DNA of 64,000 bases. It comes from Gluconobacter thailandicus F149-1 = NBRC 100600. GTDB lineage: Bacteria; Pseudomonadota; Alphaproteobacteria; Acetobacterales; Acetobacteraceae. The stretch is from positions 62,001-126,000 of the forward strand of contig NZ_BANH01000024.1 of assembly GCF_000964465.1 (NCBI RefSeq), given 5' to 3'. Below are positions 33,017-42,701 of this stretch, one piece after another (within the stretch, counting starts at the first letter, position 1; each line of letters begins with the position of its first letter). Made by a program: the position numbers and the translations under genes. The notes beneath the pieces are model-generated. The model made no database searches and was not told the DNA's origin. It saw nothing but the letters and a program-made list of their open reading frames with translations.

Positions 33017-34361
33017 AAAGCCGGAACCCAAGAGCAACAGAACTGACCGTCAGGGCTGTCGCCATGCCAATCCAGAGGCCTTCCGCCCCCCAGTGCTGCT
33101 GGAAGGCCAACCACCCACCAAAAACAAGTCCGATCAGTCCGTAGTTCGAAACGGCAATCACCATCGGCCAGACCGTATCGCCACAGCCTCTTAAAGCGCC
33201 GCTAAAGACAACCTGAAGGCCGTCCACAATCTGGTAGATCCCGGCAATCTTCATCAGGGTGATGACAAGCGCAGCCGTTGCCGGATCAGGGGCGTGACCG
33301 GTGAAATACAGACTGACGATCTTTTCCGGCCAGATCAGCAGCAGTGCCGAAGACAGCACGGACCAGGCCAGCACAATCCAGATCCCGGTCCAGGCCGCAC
33401 GACGGCTCTGATCCATCCGCCCTGCCCCGCGCCAGTACGCTACGCGGACATTCGTTGACTGACCGATCGCCAGACACACCATGAACAGCAGCGCACTGAC
33501 ATTCACCGCAACCTGATGCGCTGCCAGACTCTGCGTTCCCAACTGTCCCGCCCGAAGACTGGTGATCTGGAACATCAGAATTTCAGCCGCAGCCCCCATC
33601 ATCATCGGCAGACCAAGCTTCAGAAGCTCTTTCATGACCGGCCAGTGTACAGCCGCTGGCTTCATGACAGCCCGCACACGCGGATGCATCAGGCACAGAC
33701 CCGTCAGGGCAAAGCTGATCGCCCAACCGGTCAGCGTCGTCGCTGTCGCAGAACCAAACAGTCCCATGGCTGGCAACCCGAACCAGCCATGAATCAGCGC
33801 CGCATTCGTAATGCCGTTGCAGATCGCCATGGCCGGCATGATCCACAGTAGAAGCGTTTCCGCCCCAAGCGATGGAAGCGCCACACGCAACACACCGATC
33901 ACCGCAAGATCCGGCAACAGCGACAGCAGCAGAATATGAATGAAGCGGCTGCCCTGCGTCACCACATCGCTTGGTTCGGCGAGCCACGCAAAGAGTGGCT
34001 GCACGAACCACAGCAGCAAAGCACAGGGAACGAAGATCAAAAGCGCCAGAAGGAACGTCGCGCTCATCACGCTACGCCCGTCATGGGACTCCCGCCCATG
34101 ATCTTCCGCACCCCGTCCATGCGACAGCAGCACACCCGCGCCACCCAGAATGGTCTGGCACGTCACCATGGTGGTAAAGAAAAAGGTATTGGCCAGACCG
34201 CCAACCGCGACTTCCGCAACACCCAGACCACCCAACAGAATGGTGTCCGTCACGCCCATCGACATTTCGGAGAGCTGCGACAGGGCCAGCGGCAGGGCGA
34301 CCCGCAGAAGGGCAAGAGCATGTCCGCGGGGAGAAGTAGGATCGTTGAAGGTGCTACGCAT
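32979..34361 (-). CDS. MATE family efflux transporter
   Basis: The 460-residue product starts at MRSTFNDPTSPRGHALALLRVALPLALSQLSEM (ATG 34361) with GGGAG upstream. The open frame continues upstream into cysS but without coding character. Twelve hydrophobic segments appear in two similar halves; the second begins LLKLGLPMMMGAAAEILMFQ. The NorM-type MATE family exports cationic or organic compounds with Na+ or H+. It is divergent from cysS with an 87-bp gap and convergent with the MFS gene. Confidence 0.88.
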   Translation of the reverse strand: MRSTFNDPTSPRGHALALLRVALPLALSQLSEMSMGVTDTILLGGLGVAEVAVGGLANTFFFTTMVTCQTILGGAGVLLSHGRGAEDHGRESHDGRSVMSATFLLALLIFVPCALLLWFVQPLFAWLAEPSDVVTQGSRFIHILLLSLLPDLAVIGVLRVALPSLGAETLLLWIMPAMAICNGITNAALIHGWFGLPAMGLFGSATATTLTGWAISFALTGLCLMHPRVRAVMKPAAVHWPVMKELLKLGLPMMMGAAAEILMFQITSLRAGQLGTQSLAAHQVAVNVSALLFMVCLAIGQSTNVRVAYWRGAGRMDQSRRAAWTGIWIVLAWSVLSSALLLIWPEKIVSLYFTGHAPDPATAALVITLMKIAGIYQIVDGLQVVFSGALRGCGDTVWPMVIAVSNYGLIGLVFGGWLAFQQHWGAEGLWIGMATALTVSSVALGFRLFSVMRRAEPVPS

Positions 34362-34448
34362 AAGTCTCCCTATCGCAGGCCAGATCATGCAGACAAGAGT
34401 AACAAAGCCTGTTGCACCAAAACGGCTGCTGGCGCATTGATCGCCTCT

Positions 34449-35807
34449 ATGGCCGATCCCGTTCCTCACGTGCTCCGTCTGCACGACACCCACGCGCGCG
34501 AAAAGCGACAGTTCACACCACTCGATCCGCAGAACGTCCGGGTCTATTTCTGTGGTCCCACCGTCTATGACCGCGCCCATCTGGGCAATCTGCGCGCCAT
34601 GATGTGCGCGGATATCCTCGTGCGGCTGCTGCGCGTCCTGTACCCACAGGTCACCTATGCGCGAAACGTCACGGACGTGGACGACAAGATCACCGCGCGC
34701 GCCAGAGAGAACGGCGAAGACATTTCAGCCCTGACCGCCCGGACAACCGAAGCCTTTCATGAAGATTTGGCGTCACTGGGCATTCTGCCGCCGGACATCG
34801 AGCCACGGGCCACACATCATATTCCCGAAATGCTGGAAATGATCGACCGCCTGATCGAAAACGGCCATGCCTACGAGGCCGAAGGGCACGTCCTGTTCGC
34901 TGTCCGGAACTTCCCGTCTTATGGCGAACTCTCCGGCCGCTCGCTGGATGACATGATCGCTGGCGCCCGCGTCGAGGTTGCGCCCTATAAGCGTGATCCG
35001 GGCGATTTCGTGCTCTGGAAGCCGTCCACCCCGGATCAGCCCGGCTGGGACAGCTCCTATGGCCGCGGCCGCCCCGGCTGGCATATCGAATGCTCGGCCA
35101 TGTCTCACCGTTATCTGGGCGAGAGCTTCGATATTCATGGCGGTGGCGACGACCTGCTGTTCCCGCATCATGAAAACGAGCGTGCGCAGTCCCTGTGCTG
35201 CTATCCGGGGAGCAAGTTTGCCACGCACTGGCTCCATAACGGCATGCTGCTCTCCAACGGGGAAAAGATGTCCAAGTCTCTGGGCAATTTCTTCACCATC
35301 CGGGAAGTTCTGGAAAAATCCCCAGCGGAACCGCTGCGCCTTCTTTATCTGGGCGCGCATTACCGTTCGACGCTGGATTTCACATGGGACAAGCTGGAAG
35401 AAGCACGCCGCATTCTGGATCGTCTCTACCGCGCGCTTGAGCGTGGAGATGCGCAACAGGGCGCAGACGTTCCGGCAACCGTGCTGGATGCGCTGTGTGA
35501 TGACCTGAACACACCGCTCGCCATCGCAGCCCTTCACCCGCTGGCAGACGCTGCCATGCAGGGCGATCAGAAAGCCGCATCCGGTCTCCTGGCCGCTGGC
35601 AGGCAGCTTGGCCTGTTTCAGGTCTCCCCGGCCGAATGGTTCCGCTCAGGCGTTGATGCGTCCGCTATCGAAGCGATGATCGAGGAACGTCTGGCAGCCC
35701 GCAAGGCCCGCAACTTTGCCCGCGCGGATGAAATCCGGAACCAGCTTGCCGCAGACGGCATCACGCTGGAAGACGGCCCCGGCGGCACCACATGGCGGAA
35801 GGCATAA
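34449..35807 (+). CDS. cysS: cysteinyl-tRNA synthetase
   Basis: A 452-residue class I synthetase from the ATG at 34449. Zinc Cys35 lies in VYFCGPTVYDRAHLGNLR, where HLGN is the HIGH motif. HIECSAM and GGGDDLLFPHHENE supply the other zinc ligands, and the KMSKS loop is GEKMSKSLGNF. The C-terminal helical tRNA-binding domain ends with ITLEDGPGGTTWRKA. It charges tRNA(Cys). Four bases separate its stop from trmJ, so the run cysS-trmJ-KirBac-epimerase looks like one operon. Confidence 0.96.
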   Translation: MADPVPHVLRLHDTHAREKRQFTPLDPQNVRVYFCGPTVYDRAHLGNLRAMMCADILVRLLRVLYPQVTYARNVTDVDDKITARARENGEDISALTARTTEAFHEDLASLGILPPDIEPRATHHIPEMLEMIDRLIENGHAYEAEGHVLFAVRNFPSYGELSGRSLDDMIAGARVEVAPYKRDPGDFVLWKPSTPDQPGWDSSYGRGRPGWHIECSAMSHRYLGESFDIHGGGDDLLFPHHENERAQSLCCYPGSKFATHWLHNGMLLSNGEKMSKSLGNFFTIREVLEKSPAEPLRLLYLGAHYRSTLDFTWDKLEEARRILDRLYRALERGDAQQGADVPATVLDALCDDLNTPLAIAALHPLADAAMQGDQKAASGLLAAGRQLGLFQVSPAEWFRSGVDASAIEAMIEERLAARKARNFARADEIRNQLAADGITLEDGPGGTTWRKA

Positions 35808-35811
35808 TCTC

Positions 35812-36588
35812 ATGACCGGACGTGATGGTGGCGCCGATCTGGAACCGATCGGCGAATTTGATCCCGTTGTCATTCTCGTGCGCCCGCAGCTTGCCGAAAA
35901 TATCGGCACGACTGCCCGGGCCATGGCGAATGGCGGACTGTTCCATCTGCGCATTGTCGCACCACGGGACGGCTGGCCGCAGGAACGCGCCTGGCCTGCC
36001 TCTTCCGGTGCCCATCGCATCCTCGACAACGCGCAGGTCTTCGAGACGGTGGATGACGCCGTAGCCGACCTGCACCGCGTCTTCGCGACCTGCCCCCGTC
36101 CCCGCCATGTCGTGAAGCCAGTTATGACAGCCCGCGGCGCTGCTGCGGAACTTCGGGTAGCTTCCACACGCGGTCTGCGCACCGGCATCCTGTTCGGGCC
36201 GGAACGTGCTGGCCTTGACGTTGAAGACATGGCCCGCGCCGATACGCTGGTGCGCTATCCGCTCAACCCGAAGTTCATGTCCCTCAACCTCGCACAGGCC
36301 GTGCTGGTCATGGCCTATGAATGGTACCTGACCGAAGACATGACGCCCCCGCGTGACCTCATGACCAATGAGACGCATGTGGCCACCAAGGGCGAGCTGG
36401 AAAACTTCATGTCCCATCTGCTGCGGGAACTGGATGACTGTGGCTTCCTGCGTAACGAGCAGAAGAAACCGGGCATGATCCGCAATCTGCGGCATTTCTT
36501 CACACGGGGCGAAGTCACCGAGCAGGAACTTCGCACTCTTCACGGCGTGGTCAGCGAGTTGGTCAGCGCCAGAAAGGCGAGACGGTAA
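35812..36588 (+). CDS. trmJ: tRNA/rRNA 2'-O-methyltransferase, TrmJ type
   Basis: A 258-residue SPOUT methyltransferase, from the ATG at 35812. Family motifs are present: VVILVRPQLAENIGTTARAM, GILFGPERAGLDVEDM (motif 2) and NPKFMSLNLAQAVLVMAYEW (motif 3, knot). A helical C-terminal extension of ~80 residues (LENFMSHLLRELDDCGFLR) is typical of TrmJ, which 2'-O-methylates position 32 of tRNAs. Gene placement behind cysS fits translation-related clustering. The substrate assignment is by family only. Confidence 0.88.
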   Translation: MTGRDGGADLEPIGEFDPVVILVRPQLAENIGTTARAMANGGLFHLRIVAPRDGWPQERAWPASSGAHRILDNAQVFETVDDAVADLHRVFATCPRPRHVVKPVMTARGAAAELRVASTRGLRTGILFGPERAGLDVEDMARADTLVRYPLNPKFMSLNLAQAVLVMAYEWYLTEDMTPPRDLMTNETHVATKGELENFMSHLLRELDDCGFLRNEQKKPGMIRNLRHFFTRGEVTEQELRTLHGVVSELVSARKARR

Positions 36589-36592
36589 GACC

Positions 36593-37579
36593 ATGATTCA
36601 CTGGCGACACAGGCATCGGATGCATCCACGGCCTGAGGCGCTGGTGGCGGAAACGGCCAACCGCATCCGGGCACATGTTCTGGAAGAAAACGGCCGGGGC
36701 GACATTATCCGCACGGGCCTGAAAGACGGCTCCCTCGGGGATCTCTATCACCATCTGATGACCATGACATGGGGGGCGTTCTTCTGGGCGTCCCTCGCTC
36801 TGTATATGGGCATCAATATCGGATTTGCCTGCCTTTATTACATGATCCCCGGCAGCGTCAGCGGCGTCCCGCACGGGGATTTCCTTGATGACGTGTTCTT
36901 CAGCGTCCAGACGATCTCGACTGTCGGATACGGCACCATGGCCCCGGTCGGACGCCTGACCAACACCATTGTGTCCTTTGAAGTGCTCGCCGGGATGATG
37001 CTCAATGCCCTGGCAACCGGGCTTGTCTTCGCACGCTTCTCCCGCCCCAGGGCCCGTATCCTGTTCAGCCATGTCGCCGTCGTATCCTACGATGATCTGA
37101 TCCCGACCCTGACCATCCGCATTGCCAACCGTCGCCGCACGCTCATCCTGTCTGCCAATGTGGAAATGACCCTGACACGTCTGATGCCGGATGATCATGA
37201 GCGACTGGTGCGCCGCTTCGACAGGCTGACGCTGATCCAGTCCCATGTGCCGATCTTTCGGATCAGCCTGAACGCCACACACATGATCGACAGTACCAGC
37301 CCGCTTTACGGCCTGTCAGCGGAAACCCTGATCGAGCAGAATGCGGAAATCATCATCACGATGGACGGGACGGACGAAATTTCCTCCCAGACACTCTTCG
37401 CACGCCATGCTTACGAGATCGGCCATGTGAAACACGGATACCGTTTCTCGGACATGATCCATCACCGCCCCGACGGCAGGGTCGAGGTCGACTTCACTCG
37501 GTTCCACACCACCGAGCATGGGGACCACGAACCCATTGATCCGTCCACCGCGCATGAAAGGCACTACCGGCATGACTGA
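36593..37579 (+). CDS. KirBac-type inward-rectifier potassium channel
   Basis: A 328-residue protein. Two membrane helices (about 58-85 and 120-145) flank a pore loop with the K+ selectivity filter TVGYG at residues 110-114 (SVQTISTVGYGTMAPVG). The C-terminal immunoglobulin-like cytoplasmic domain of Kir channels begins near FSHVAVVSYDDLIPTLTIRIANRR. This is the KirBac architecture with its slide helix before helix 1. It would conduct K+ across the inner membrane. The start is 4 bp after trmJ, and its 3' end overlaps the next gene by 8 bp. An exact physiological role is unknown. Confidence 0.92.
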   Translation: MIHWRHRHRMHPRPEALVAETANRIRAHVLEENGRGDIIRTGLKDGSLGDLYHHLMTMTWGAFFWASLALYMGINIGFACLYYMIPGSVSGVPHGDFLDDVFFSVQTISTVGYGTMAPVGRLTNTIVSFEVLAGMMLNALATGLVFARFSRPRARILFSHVAVVSYDDLIPTLTIRIANRRRTLILSANVEMTLTRLMPDDHERLVRRFDRLTLIQSHVPIFRISLNATHMIDSTSPLYGLSAETLIEQNAEIIITMDGTDEISSQTLFARHAYEIGHVKHGYRFSDMIHHRPDGRVEVDFTRFHTTEHGDHEPIDPSTAHERHYRHD

Positions 37580-38441
37580 CAGCCAGCACAGCTTTGGAAA
37601 AAACAACCTGACGGCAACGGTTTCGGCCCATGGTGCAGAACTGATCTCCCTGCGCACCGCATCCGGGCAAGATCTGCTCTGGAACGCTGGCCCCGCCTGG
37701 AAACGCCACTCACCCGTTCTGTTTCCCATCATTGGAAAACCACTGGAAGACACAACACTGAACGGCCGGCCCGTTACGCTGCCCCAGCATGGCTTCGCCC
37801 GTGACATGACTTTCCGCTGGCTAGAACGGACAGAAGCCGGCTGTGTTCTTGAGCTGGAAAATACGCCCGAGACATGGCAGCTCTTCCCGGCTGCGTTTCG
37901 CCTGCATCTTATCTACCGGATGGAAGAAACCGGCCTGCATGTCGGCTATGTTCTGACCAACCCGTCCGAAGACGCCACATTGCATGCCTCGCTGGGTGCA
38001 CATCCCGCCTTCATGTGGCCTCTGAAACCCGACACCGGCCGAGACGCTCACCGCCTCACATTTGAAGTGAATGAAGCCGATCATATCCGGCGCATCAGCC
38101 CGGACGGCCTGCTTCCGGAGGCCGTTCCGTCCCCAATCCATGAACGGGTCCTTCCGCTGGAAGACAGCCTGTTCGAAGACGATGCCATCATCATGCTGGA
38201 TGCCCGCAGCAAGGCTGTCGATTTCACTGGCCCGGACGGAAGCGGCCTACGGGTGCGCTGGGATGGTTTCAGGGATCTTGGAATCTGGACCAAGCCAAGT
38301 GCCGGCTTTCTGTGCATCGAACCTTGGTACGGCTACGCCACACCCGTTGGTTTCGCCGGAGATTTTTCGGAAAAGCCGGGCCTGCTACATTTACAGCCCG
38401 GCGAAAGCTGGGAAGCTTTCTGGAGCGTCGAGCCAGTCTAA
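37572..38441 (+). CDS. aldose 1-epimerase family protein (LacX-like)
   Basis: A 289-residue galactose-mutarotase-fold protein, from the ATG at 37572 inside the end of the channel gene. Sequence marks are AHGAELISLRTASGQDLLWNAG, SPVLFPIIGKP, LPQHGFARDMTFRW (catalytic-type His), LGAHPAFMWPL (second His) and LCIEPWYGYA (catalytic Glu). The LacX-like branch includes enzymes acting on hexose-6-phosphates or aldoses; the substrate is not deducible. It is cytoplasmic and the last gene of the cysS run. Confidence 0.87.
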   Translation: MTDSQHSFGKNNLTATVSAHGAELISLRTASGQDLLWNAGPAWKRHSPVLFPIIGKPLEDTTLNGRPVTLPQHGFARDMTFRWLERTEAGCVLELENTPETWQLFPAAFRLHLIYRMEETGLHVGYVLTNPSEDATLHASLGAHPAFMWPLKPDTGRDAHRLTFEVNEADHIRRISPDGLLPEAVPSPIHERVLPLEDSLFEDDAIIMLDARSKAVDFTGPDGSGLRVRWDGFRDLGIWTKPSAGFLCIEPWYGYATPVGFAGDFSEKPGLLHLQPGESWEAFWSVEPV

Positions 38442-38452
38442 GGTTCGACATT

Positions 38453-38480
38453 GGGAACGCCCGCATCAACGGGCATTCCC
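38453..38480. terminator. weak bidirectional hairpin (epimerase / gltX)
   Basis: The 11-bp arms GGGAACGCCCG and CGGGCATTCCC have one mismatch and a 6-nt loop. They lie between convergent genes without a T-run on either side. Confidence 0.5.
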
Positions 38481-38489
38481 ATCCTAAAA

Positions 38490-39824
38490 TCACGCGCCGA
38501 TTGCGTCCTGAAGACGTGACACCGTCCGCGCATGGCCCATCAGGCCCAGCAGCACATGCAGTTCCGGCCCGTTATCCTCACCCGTCAGCGCCAGACGGAG
38601 CGGCATGAACAGGGTCTTCCCCTTACGGCCAGACTTTTCCTTCAACGCTGTCGTCCAGTCCTTCCAGGTGTCTTCGCCCCATGGCTCGGCTGGTAGCGTC
38701 TCAAGCGCCTGCTTCAGGAATTCACGGTCTTCCGGCTGTGACGGCGGAACAATCGTGCCTTGCGTCACGTCCCACCAATGCGGGATTTCAGCCGTCAGAT
38801 CGACATTACCACGCACTGCATTCCAGAATTCTTCCGTCGCTTCAGCGGGAAGATGCTCCTTCGCCACCGAGAACGGCAGGTTGTGCAGAGCCTTGCGGTT
38901 CAGGGCAAGCAACTGACGCATATCGAAGCGCGCCGCAGACTTGGAGACATGCGAGATCTCGTAAGCCGCAATGGCTTCTTCCATCGTCATGACTTCCGGA
39001 TCATCGGACGTCCCAACGCGTGCCAGATATGACACGATGGACATTGGCTCGATACCGTCCTGACGAAGCGACTTCAGACCCAGCGCATCGAAACGCTTGG
39101 ACAGCTTCCCGCCATCAGAATCCAGCAGCAGTGGCAGATGCGCAAACGTAAAGCGATCCGGCTTTGCACCCAAAGCTTCAGCAATGTCGATCTGGACACC
39201 CGTGTTCGTCACATGATCTTCGCCGCGGACGATATGCGTGATGCCCATTTCCAGATCATCAACGACAGAGGCCAGCGTGTAGAGGATCGTACCATCTGCA
39301 CGGATCAGGACCGGATCAGAAATCGCCGTCAGCTTGACGGAGCAATCGTCCATGACGAGATCCTGCCACTTGCGACTGCCATCCGTCAGCTTGAAGCGCC
39401 AGTGTGGTGTCTTGCCGTTGGCTTCCGCACGGGCCCGCTGGTCCGGCGTCAGCTTCAGCATGGCACGATCATAGATCGGCGCCTTGCCAGCCCGGATCCG
39501 CATCTCACGCTTGGCATTCAGTTCGTATTCGGTCTCGAAGCACGGATACAGTCGGCCGGACGCTTTCAGTTTATCGATCGCAGCAGCGTAACGCTCCATC
39601 CGCGAGGACTGACGGGCCTCTTCATCCCAATCCAGCCCAAGCCATGCAAGATCCTTGCGGATGGCATCTTCATATTCAGGCTTGCTCCGTGCGACATCCG
39701 TATCATCGATGCGCAGCAGGAACTTCCCACCATGGCGGCGGGCGAACAGGAAGTTGGCAACGGCCTGACGAGCATTGCCAACATGAAGGTAGCCCGTAGG
39801 CGAAGGGGCGAAGCGCAGTTTCAT
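38490..39824 (-). CDS. gltX: glutamyl-tRNA synthetase
   Basis: A 444-residue class I synthetase. It begins MKLRFAPSPTGYLHVGNAR, with HVGN as the HIGH motif, and carries GGKLSKRFDAL as the KMSKS loop (KLSKR, common in GluRS). LLRIDDTDVARSKPEYEDAI and HIVRGEDHVTNTGVQ are also diagnostic. It is shorter than E. coli GltX (about 470). Many alphaproteobacteria carry two GluRS genes and charge tRNA(Gln) indirectly with Glu followed by GatCAB. Whether this copy is discriminating cannot be told by eye. Confidence 0.95.
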   Translation of the reverse strand: MKLRFAPSPTGYLHVGNARQAVANFLFARRHGGKFLLRIDDTDVARSKPEYEDAIRKDLAWLGLDWDEEARQSSRMERYAAAIDKLKASGRLYPCFETEYELNAKREMRIRAGKAPIYDRAMLKLTPDQRARAEANGKTPHWRFKLTDGSRKWQDLVMDDCSVKLTAISDPVLIRADGTILYTLASVVDDLEMGITHIVRGEDHVTNTGVQIDIAEALGAKPDRFTFAHLPLLLDSDGGKLSKRFDALGLKSLRQDGIEPMSIVSYLARVGTSDDPEVMTMEEAIAAYEISHVSKSAARFDMRQLLALNRKALHNLPFSVAKEHLPAEATEEFWNAVRGNVDLTAEIPHWWDVTQGTIVPPSQPEDREFLKQALETLPAEPWGEDTWKDWTTALKEKSGRKGKTLFMPLRLALTGEDNGPELHVLLGLMGHARTVSRLQDAIGA

Positions 39825-40115
39825 GCCGCCTTAATGCCGCATGATCGCGCATCATGCCAGATGCTTGAGATCCCTTCCCTGTGACAGACAGGCAGCACTG
39901 CAAAAGGTGCTTTCGCGTTTCAAATAAAACCCGCCCGCCATCATGATACAACGTAGCAGATAACTGGAATACTTCCGGTTCCATCGCACCAGAAAAAGAA
40001 ACGTTTTTTCGTTCAGTCCAATCTGTTGTAAAGATGTCAGGAATAGGCCCTCACGACTGATACTTTCTTCTACCGTCAGAGTGATGATCCGTTTTTTGAT
40101 TTCAGAGGACTCTTG

Positions 40116-40709
40116 ATGAAAAAACTTCTCATTCCGGCGATTCTGGTCATCGGGCTCATCATCTTGATGGGATCGAACTACAATCGCTTCATGGGCGCAG
40201 ACCAGCGCGTTCAGGAACAGATGGGCCAGCTTCAGAATGAAGTACAGCGCCAGTCAGACCTGATTCCCAATCTGGTCAATACGGTCAAAGGCTATGCCAC
40301 ACACGAGCATGACACCCTGACCGACTATGCTGCCGCCCGTTCCGGTGAAACGCCGCTGAACCGCATTGACCCACGGTCGGTCAGTGACGAGGCTCTTCAG
40401 AAGAAGATCCTGGATGCCCAGACGCGCAACGCACAGGAAATCAAGGCCATCACCGCCGTTGCCGAACAGTCTCCGCAGCTTCAGGCCAACCAGAACTTCT
40501 CAAGCCTGATGGTGCAGCTCGAAGGCACGCAGAACCGCATCACCGTGGCCCGCCAGCGTCTTCAGCAGGCCATCCTGTCCTACAACCAGACGGTCATGCA
40601 CTTCCCCGGCAATCTTCTGGCTGGTGTGATGGGCTATCACCAGCGCGTCTACTATGAAGCCTCACCGGCTGCCCAGACCCCGCCCGTCGTCGACTTCTCA
40701 AAACACTGA
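40116..40709 (+). CDS. lemA: LemA family protein
   Basis: A 197-residue protein from the ATG at 40116 with AGAGGA upstream. One N-terminal membrane helix (LLIPAILVIGLIILMGSNYN) is followed by an all-helical coiled domain with the family marks NEVQRQSDLIPNLVNTVKGYA and QLEGTQNRITVARQRL. It ends FPGNLLAGVMGYHQRVYYEAS. LemA proteins sit in the inner membrane with a periplasmic helical bundle and no known catalytic activity. They are regularly paired with TPM-domain proteins, as here (14-bp gap). The 291-bp region before it has no gene; it contains an AAACGTTT palindrome and probably the promoter. Confidence 0.9.
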   Translation: MKKLLIPAILVIGLIILMGSNYNRFMGADQRVQEQMGQLQNEVQRQSDLIPNLVNTVKGYATHEHDTLTDYAAARSGETPLNRIDPRSVSDEALQKKILDAQTRNAQEIKAITAVAEQSPQLQANQNFSSLMVQLEGTQNRITVARQRLQQAILSYNQTVMHFPGNLLAGVMGYHQRVYYEASPAAQTPPVVDFSKH

Positions 40710-40723
40710 CCTGACAGAACACC

Positions 40724-41566
40724 ATGCAGACTGTGCTGATCATGATCCGTCCACTGCTCACGCGCATTCTGCATCCTGCGTTCTGTGCGCTCGGCCTGCT
40801 GTGCTTTTCCCTGACTGGCACAGCAGGAGCGGCCCCACTAACCCAGCTTGTTACTGATCCGCACAATGCCCTCTCAGACGCGGAACGGGACCAACTGGTC
40901 GAGAAACTCACGACCCTTCGTGAAACGCTCCCGAGCCATCCGCATATCCTGATCGACCTTCCCGGCCATGTGGATGACATCGACCAGCATGCCAATGAGA
41001 CCTTCCATGCGTCCGGCATCGGACAGAAAGGGCAGGACAACGGTCTGCTGATCGTCCTGGACATTCCAGATACACAGTCCCGCATTGAAGTCGGATATGG
41101 CTTTGAAGGAGATCTCACCGATCTTCAGACACATACCATCCTTGTTGCTGCGCGACCCGACCTGAAAGCCGGACACTATGCTGCCGCGCTGAACGGCATG
41201 GTCGACGCCATTGGTGAAACCCTTCGCAAGAGCGACACCACGGTACAGGAGACAGCAGCGCCTGACGAAGCCGTCTCCTTTTCCAGCACGGACATGCTTC
41301 TTGGCGGTGGTGGACTGCTTCTTTTCCTGGCCGGAACTGTCCTGACGATCCGCGCGCAACGCCGCCAGAGCCGAGGCGAGCCCCTTTCCGGGCTGGATCG
41401 TTTTCTCGTTAATGTTCCATGGGATGTTCTGCTGAACCTGCTCATCAACATCCTCTCGGCGGCGGCCCGCAGCAATTCGCGGGGAGGCAATAATTCCGGG
41501 AACAGGAACAACTACAGATCCGGCGGGGGCGATTCCGGCGGGGGTGGCTCGAAGGACAAGTGGTAA
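40724..41566 (+). CDS. TPM-domain (YgcG-like) membrane protein
   Basis: A 280-residue protein with a signal sequence ending near GTAGA-AP. A TPM domain covers about 38-175 (LVTDPHNALSDAERDQLVEKL, QDNGLLIVLDIPDTQSRIEVGYGFEGDLTD). A membrane helix at about 190-210 and a second hydrophobic stretch near 230-250 follow. The Gly/Ser/Asn-rich tail (GGNNSGNRNN, GGGDSGGGGS) is typical of YgcG relatives. TPM domains have phosphatase-like folds, and plant TLP18.3 acts in photosystem repair. The bacterial role is unknown, but co-occurrence with LemA is strong. Confidence 0.85.
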   Translation: MQTVLIMIRPLLTRILHPAFCALGLLCFSLTGTAGAAPLTQLVTDPHNALSDAERDQLVEKLTTLRETLPSHPHILIDLPGHVDDIDQHANETFHASGIGQKGQDNGLLIVLDIPDTQSRIEVGYGFEGDLTDLQTHTILVAARPDLKAGHYAAALNGMVDAIGETLRKSDTTVQETAAPDEAVSFSSTDMLLGGGGLLLFLAGTVLTIRAQRRQSRGEPLSGLDRFLVNVPWDVLLNLLINILSAAARSNSRGGNNSGNRNNYRSGGGDSGGGGSKDKW

Positions 41567-41674
41567 CAGTCATTCCGACTTAGGGCCGTCCTGGCCGGAA
41601 CCTTGCCTTAATCCGTTTCCCTCCTATTGTGATCTCAGAACGCTTCAACACTTTGTAAAGAAGATCTGAGAGCC

Positions 41675-42700
41675 TTGCAGAATCCTCAACCCGTTGCAGC
41701 GACGCTGACCAGTGCCTCTGTTTTCCTTGTCGCGACACTGGATGAAACTCTTTCCGATGGCACGCAGATCCGCGAGCTGCTCGGAGACATGTCCTCGCTG
41801 GTTCGGGGCGTAGGCTTTCGCATTCCCGATGGACGCCTCTCCTGCGTAACGGGCATTGGCGCAGACGCATGGACGCGGCTTTTCGGCACGCCCATGCCCA
41901 AGGATCTTCACCCGTTCGAAGCCATCAGCGGCGTTCATGAGGCCCCCTCCACGCCGGGCGACATGCTGTTCCATATCCGTGCTGCACGCATGGACCTGTG
42001 CTTCGAACTGGCTGCTACGATTGCGTCCAGACTGGAAGGTGCAGGCAAGATCATCGATGAAGTTCACGGCTTCAAATATTTCGATGAACGCGACCTGCTG
42101 GGCTTTGTGGATGGAACGGAAAACCCATCCGGTCAGGCGGCACTCGACTGCACACTGATTGGCGACGAAGACCCGGATTTTGCGGGTGGCAGCTACGTCA
42201 TCATCCAGAAATACCTGCATGATCTGAAGAAATGGAACGCCATTCCGACGGAAGTGCAGGAGCACATCATTGGCCGCAAGAAGCTCTCGGATATCGAACT
42301 GCGTGAAGCCGACAAGCCCAGCTACGCCCATAACGTTCTGACCAACATTGAAGAAAACGGCGAGCAACTTCAGATCGTGCGTGACAACATGCCGTTCGGC
42401 GAAGTCGGCAAGGGTGAATACGGCACGTACTTCATTGGATACGCCAAATCCCCGTCCCGTATCGAACAGATGCTCCGTAACATGTTCATCGGAAAGCCGG
42501 TTGGCAATTACGATCGCATTCTGGACGTCAGCCGTGCCGTCACTGGCAATCTCTTCTTCATTCCCACGGCGGACTTTCTGGATAACGCTCCCGACCTGCC
42601 TGCCCCGCCAGCGGAACAGGCCCCTGCTCCAGCCCAGGGCGCCACAGCATCAAAACCATCCGGCTCACTGGGTATTGGTTCGTTGAAAGAGGATCACTGA
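41675..42700 (+). CDS. DyP-type heme peroxidase, encapsulin cargo
   Basis: A 341-residue dye-decolorising peroxidase of the YfeX/EfeB-related B class, starting at a TTG. The heme-site residues are D146 in GFVDG (143-147), proximal His219 in KPSYAHNVLTNI and distal Arg236 in IVRDNMPFGE. After a Pro/Ala/Gln-rich linker (about 305-328) the C-terminus reads SGSLGIGSLKEDH. This matches the encapsulin cargo-loading consensus (SLxIGSLK). The encapsulin gene follows after one base. It is therefore expected to be packed inside the shell and to oxidise peroxide-dependent substrates there. No signal peptide is present. Confidence 0.93.
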   Translation: MQNPQPVAATLTSASVFLVATLDETLSDGTQIRELLGDMSSLVRGVGFRIPDGRLSCVTGIGADAWTRLFGTPMPKDLHPFEAISGVHEAPSTPGDMLFHIRAARMDLCFELAATIASRLEGAGKIIDEVHGFKYFDERDLLGFVDGTENPSGQAALDCTLIGDEDPDFAGGSYVIIQKYLHDLKKWNAIPTEVQEHIIGRKKLSDIELREADKPSYAHNVLTNIEENGEQLQIVRDNMPFGEVGKGEYGTYFIGYAKSPSRIEQMLRNMFIGKPVGNYDRILDVSRAVTGNLFFIPTADFLDNAPDLPAPPAEQAPAPAQGATASKPSGSLGIGSLKEDH

Positions 42701-42701
42701 A

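Noticed and set aside
33936-34448. N-terminal extension of cysS by 171 codons
   Set aside because: The extension runs antisense through the MATE gene. The standard CysS start (MADPVPHVLRLHDTHAREK) is at 34449.
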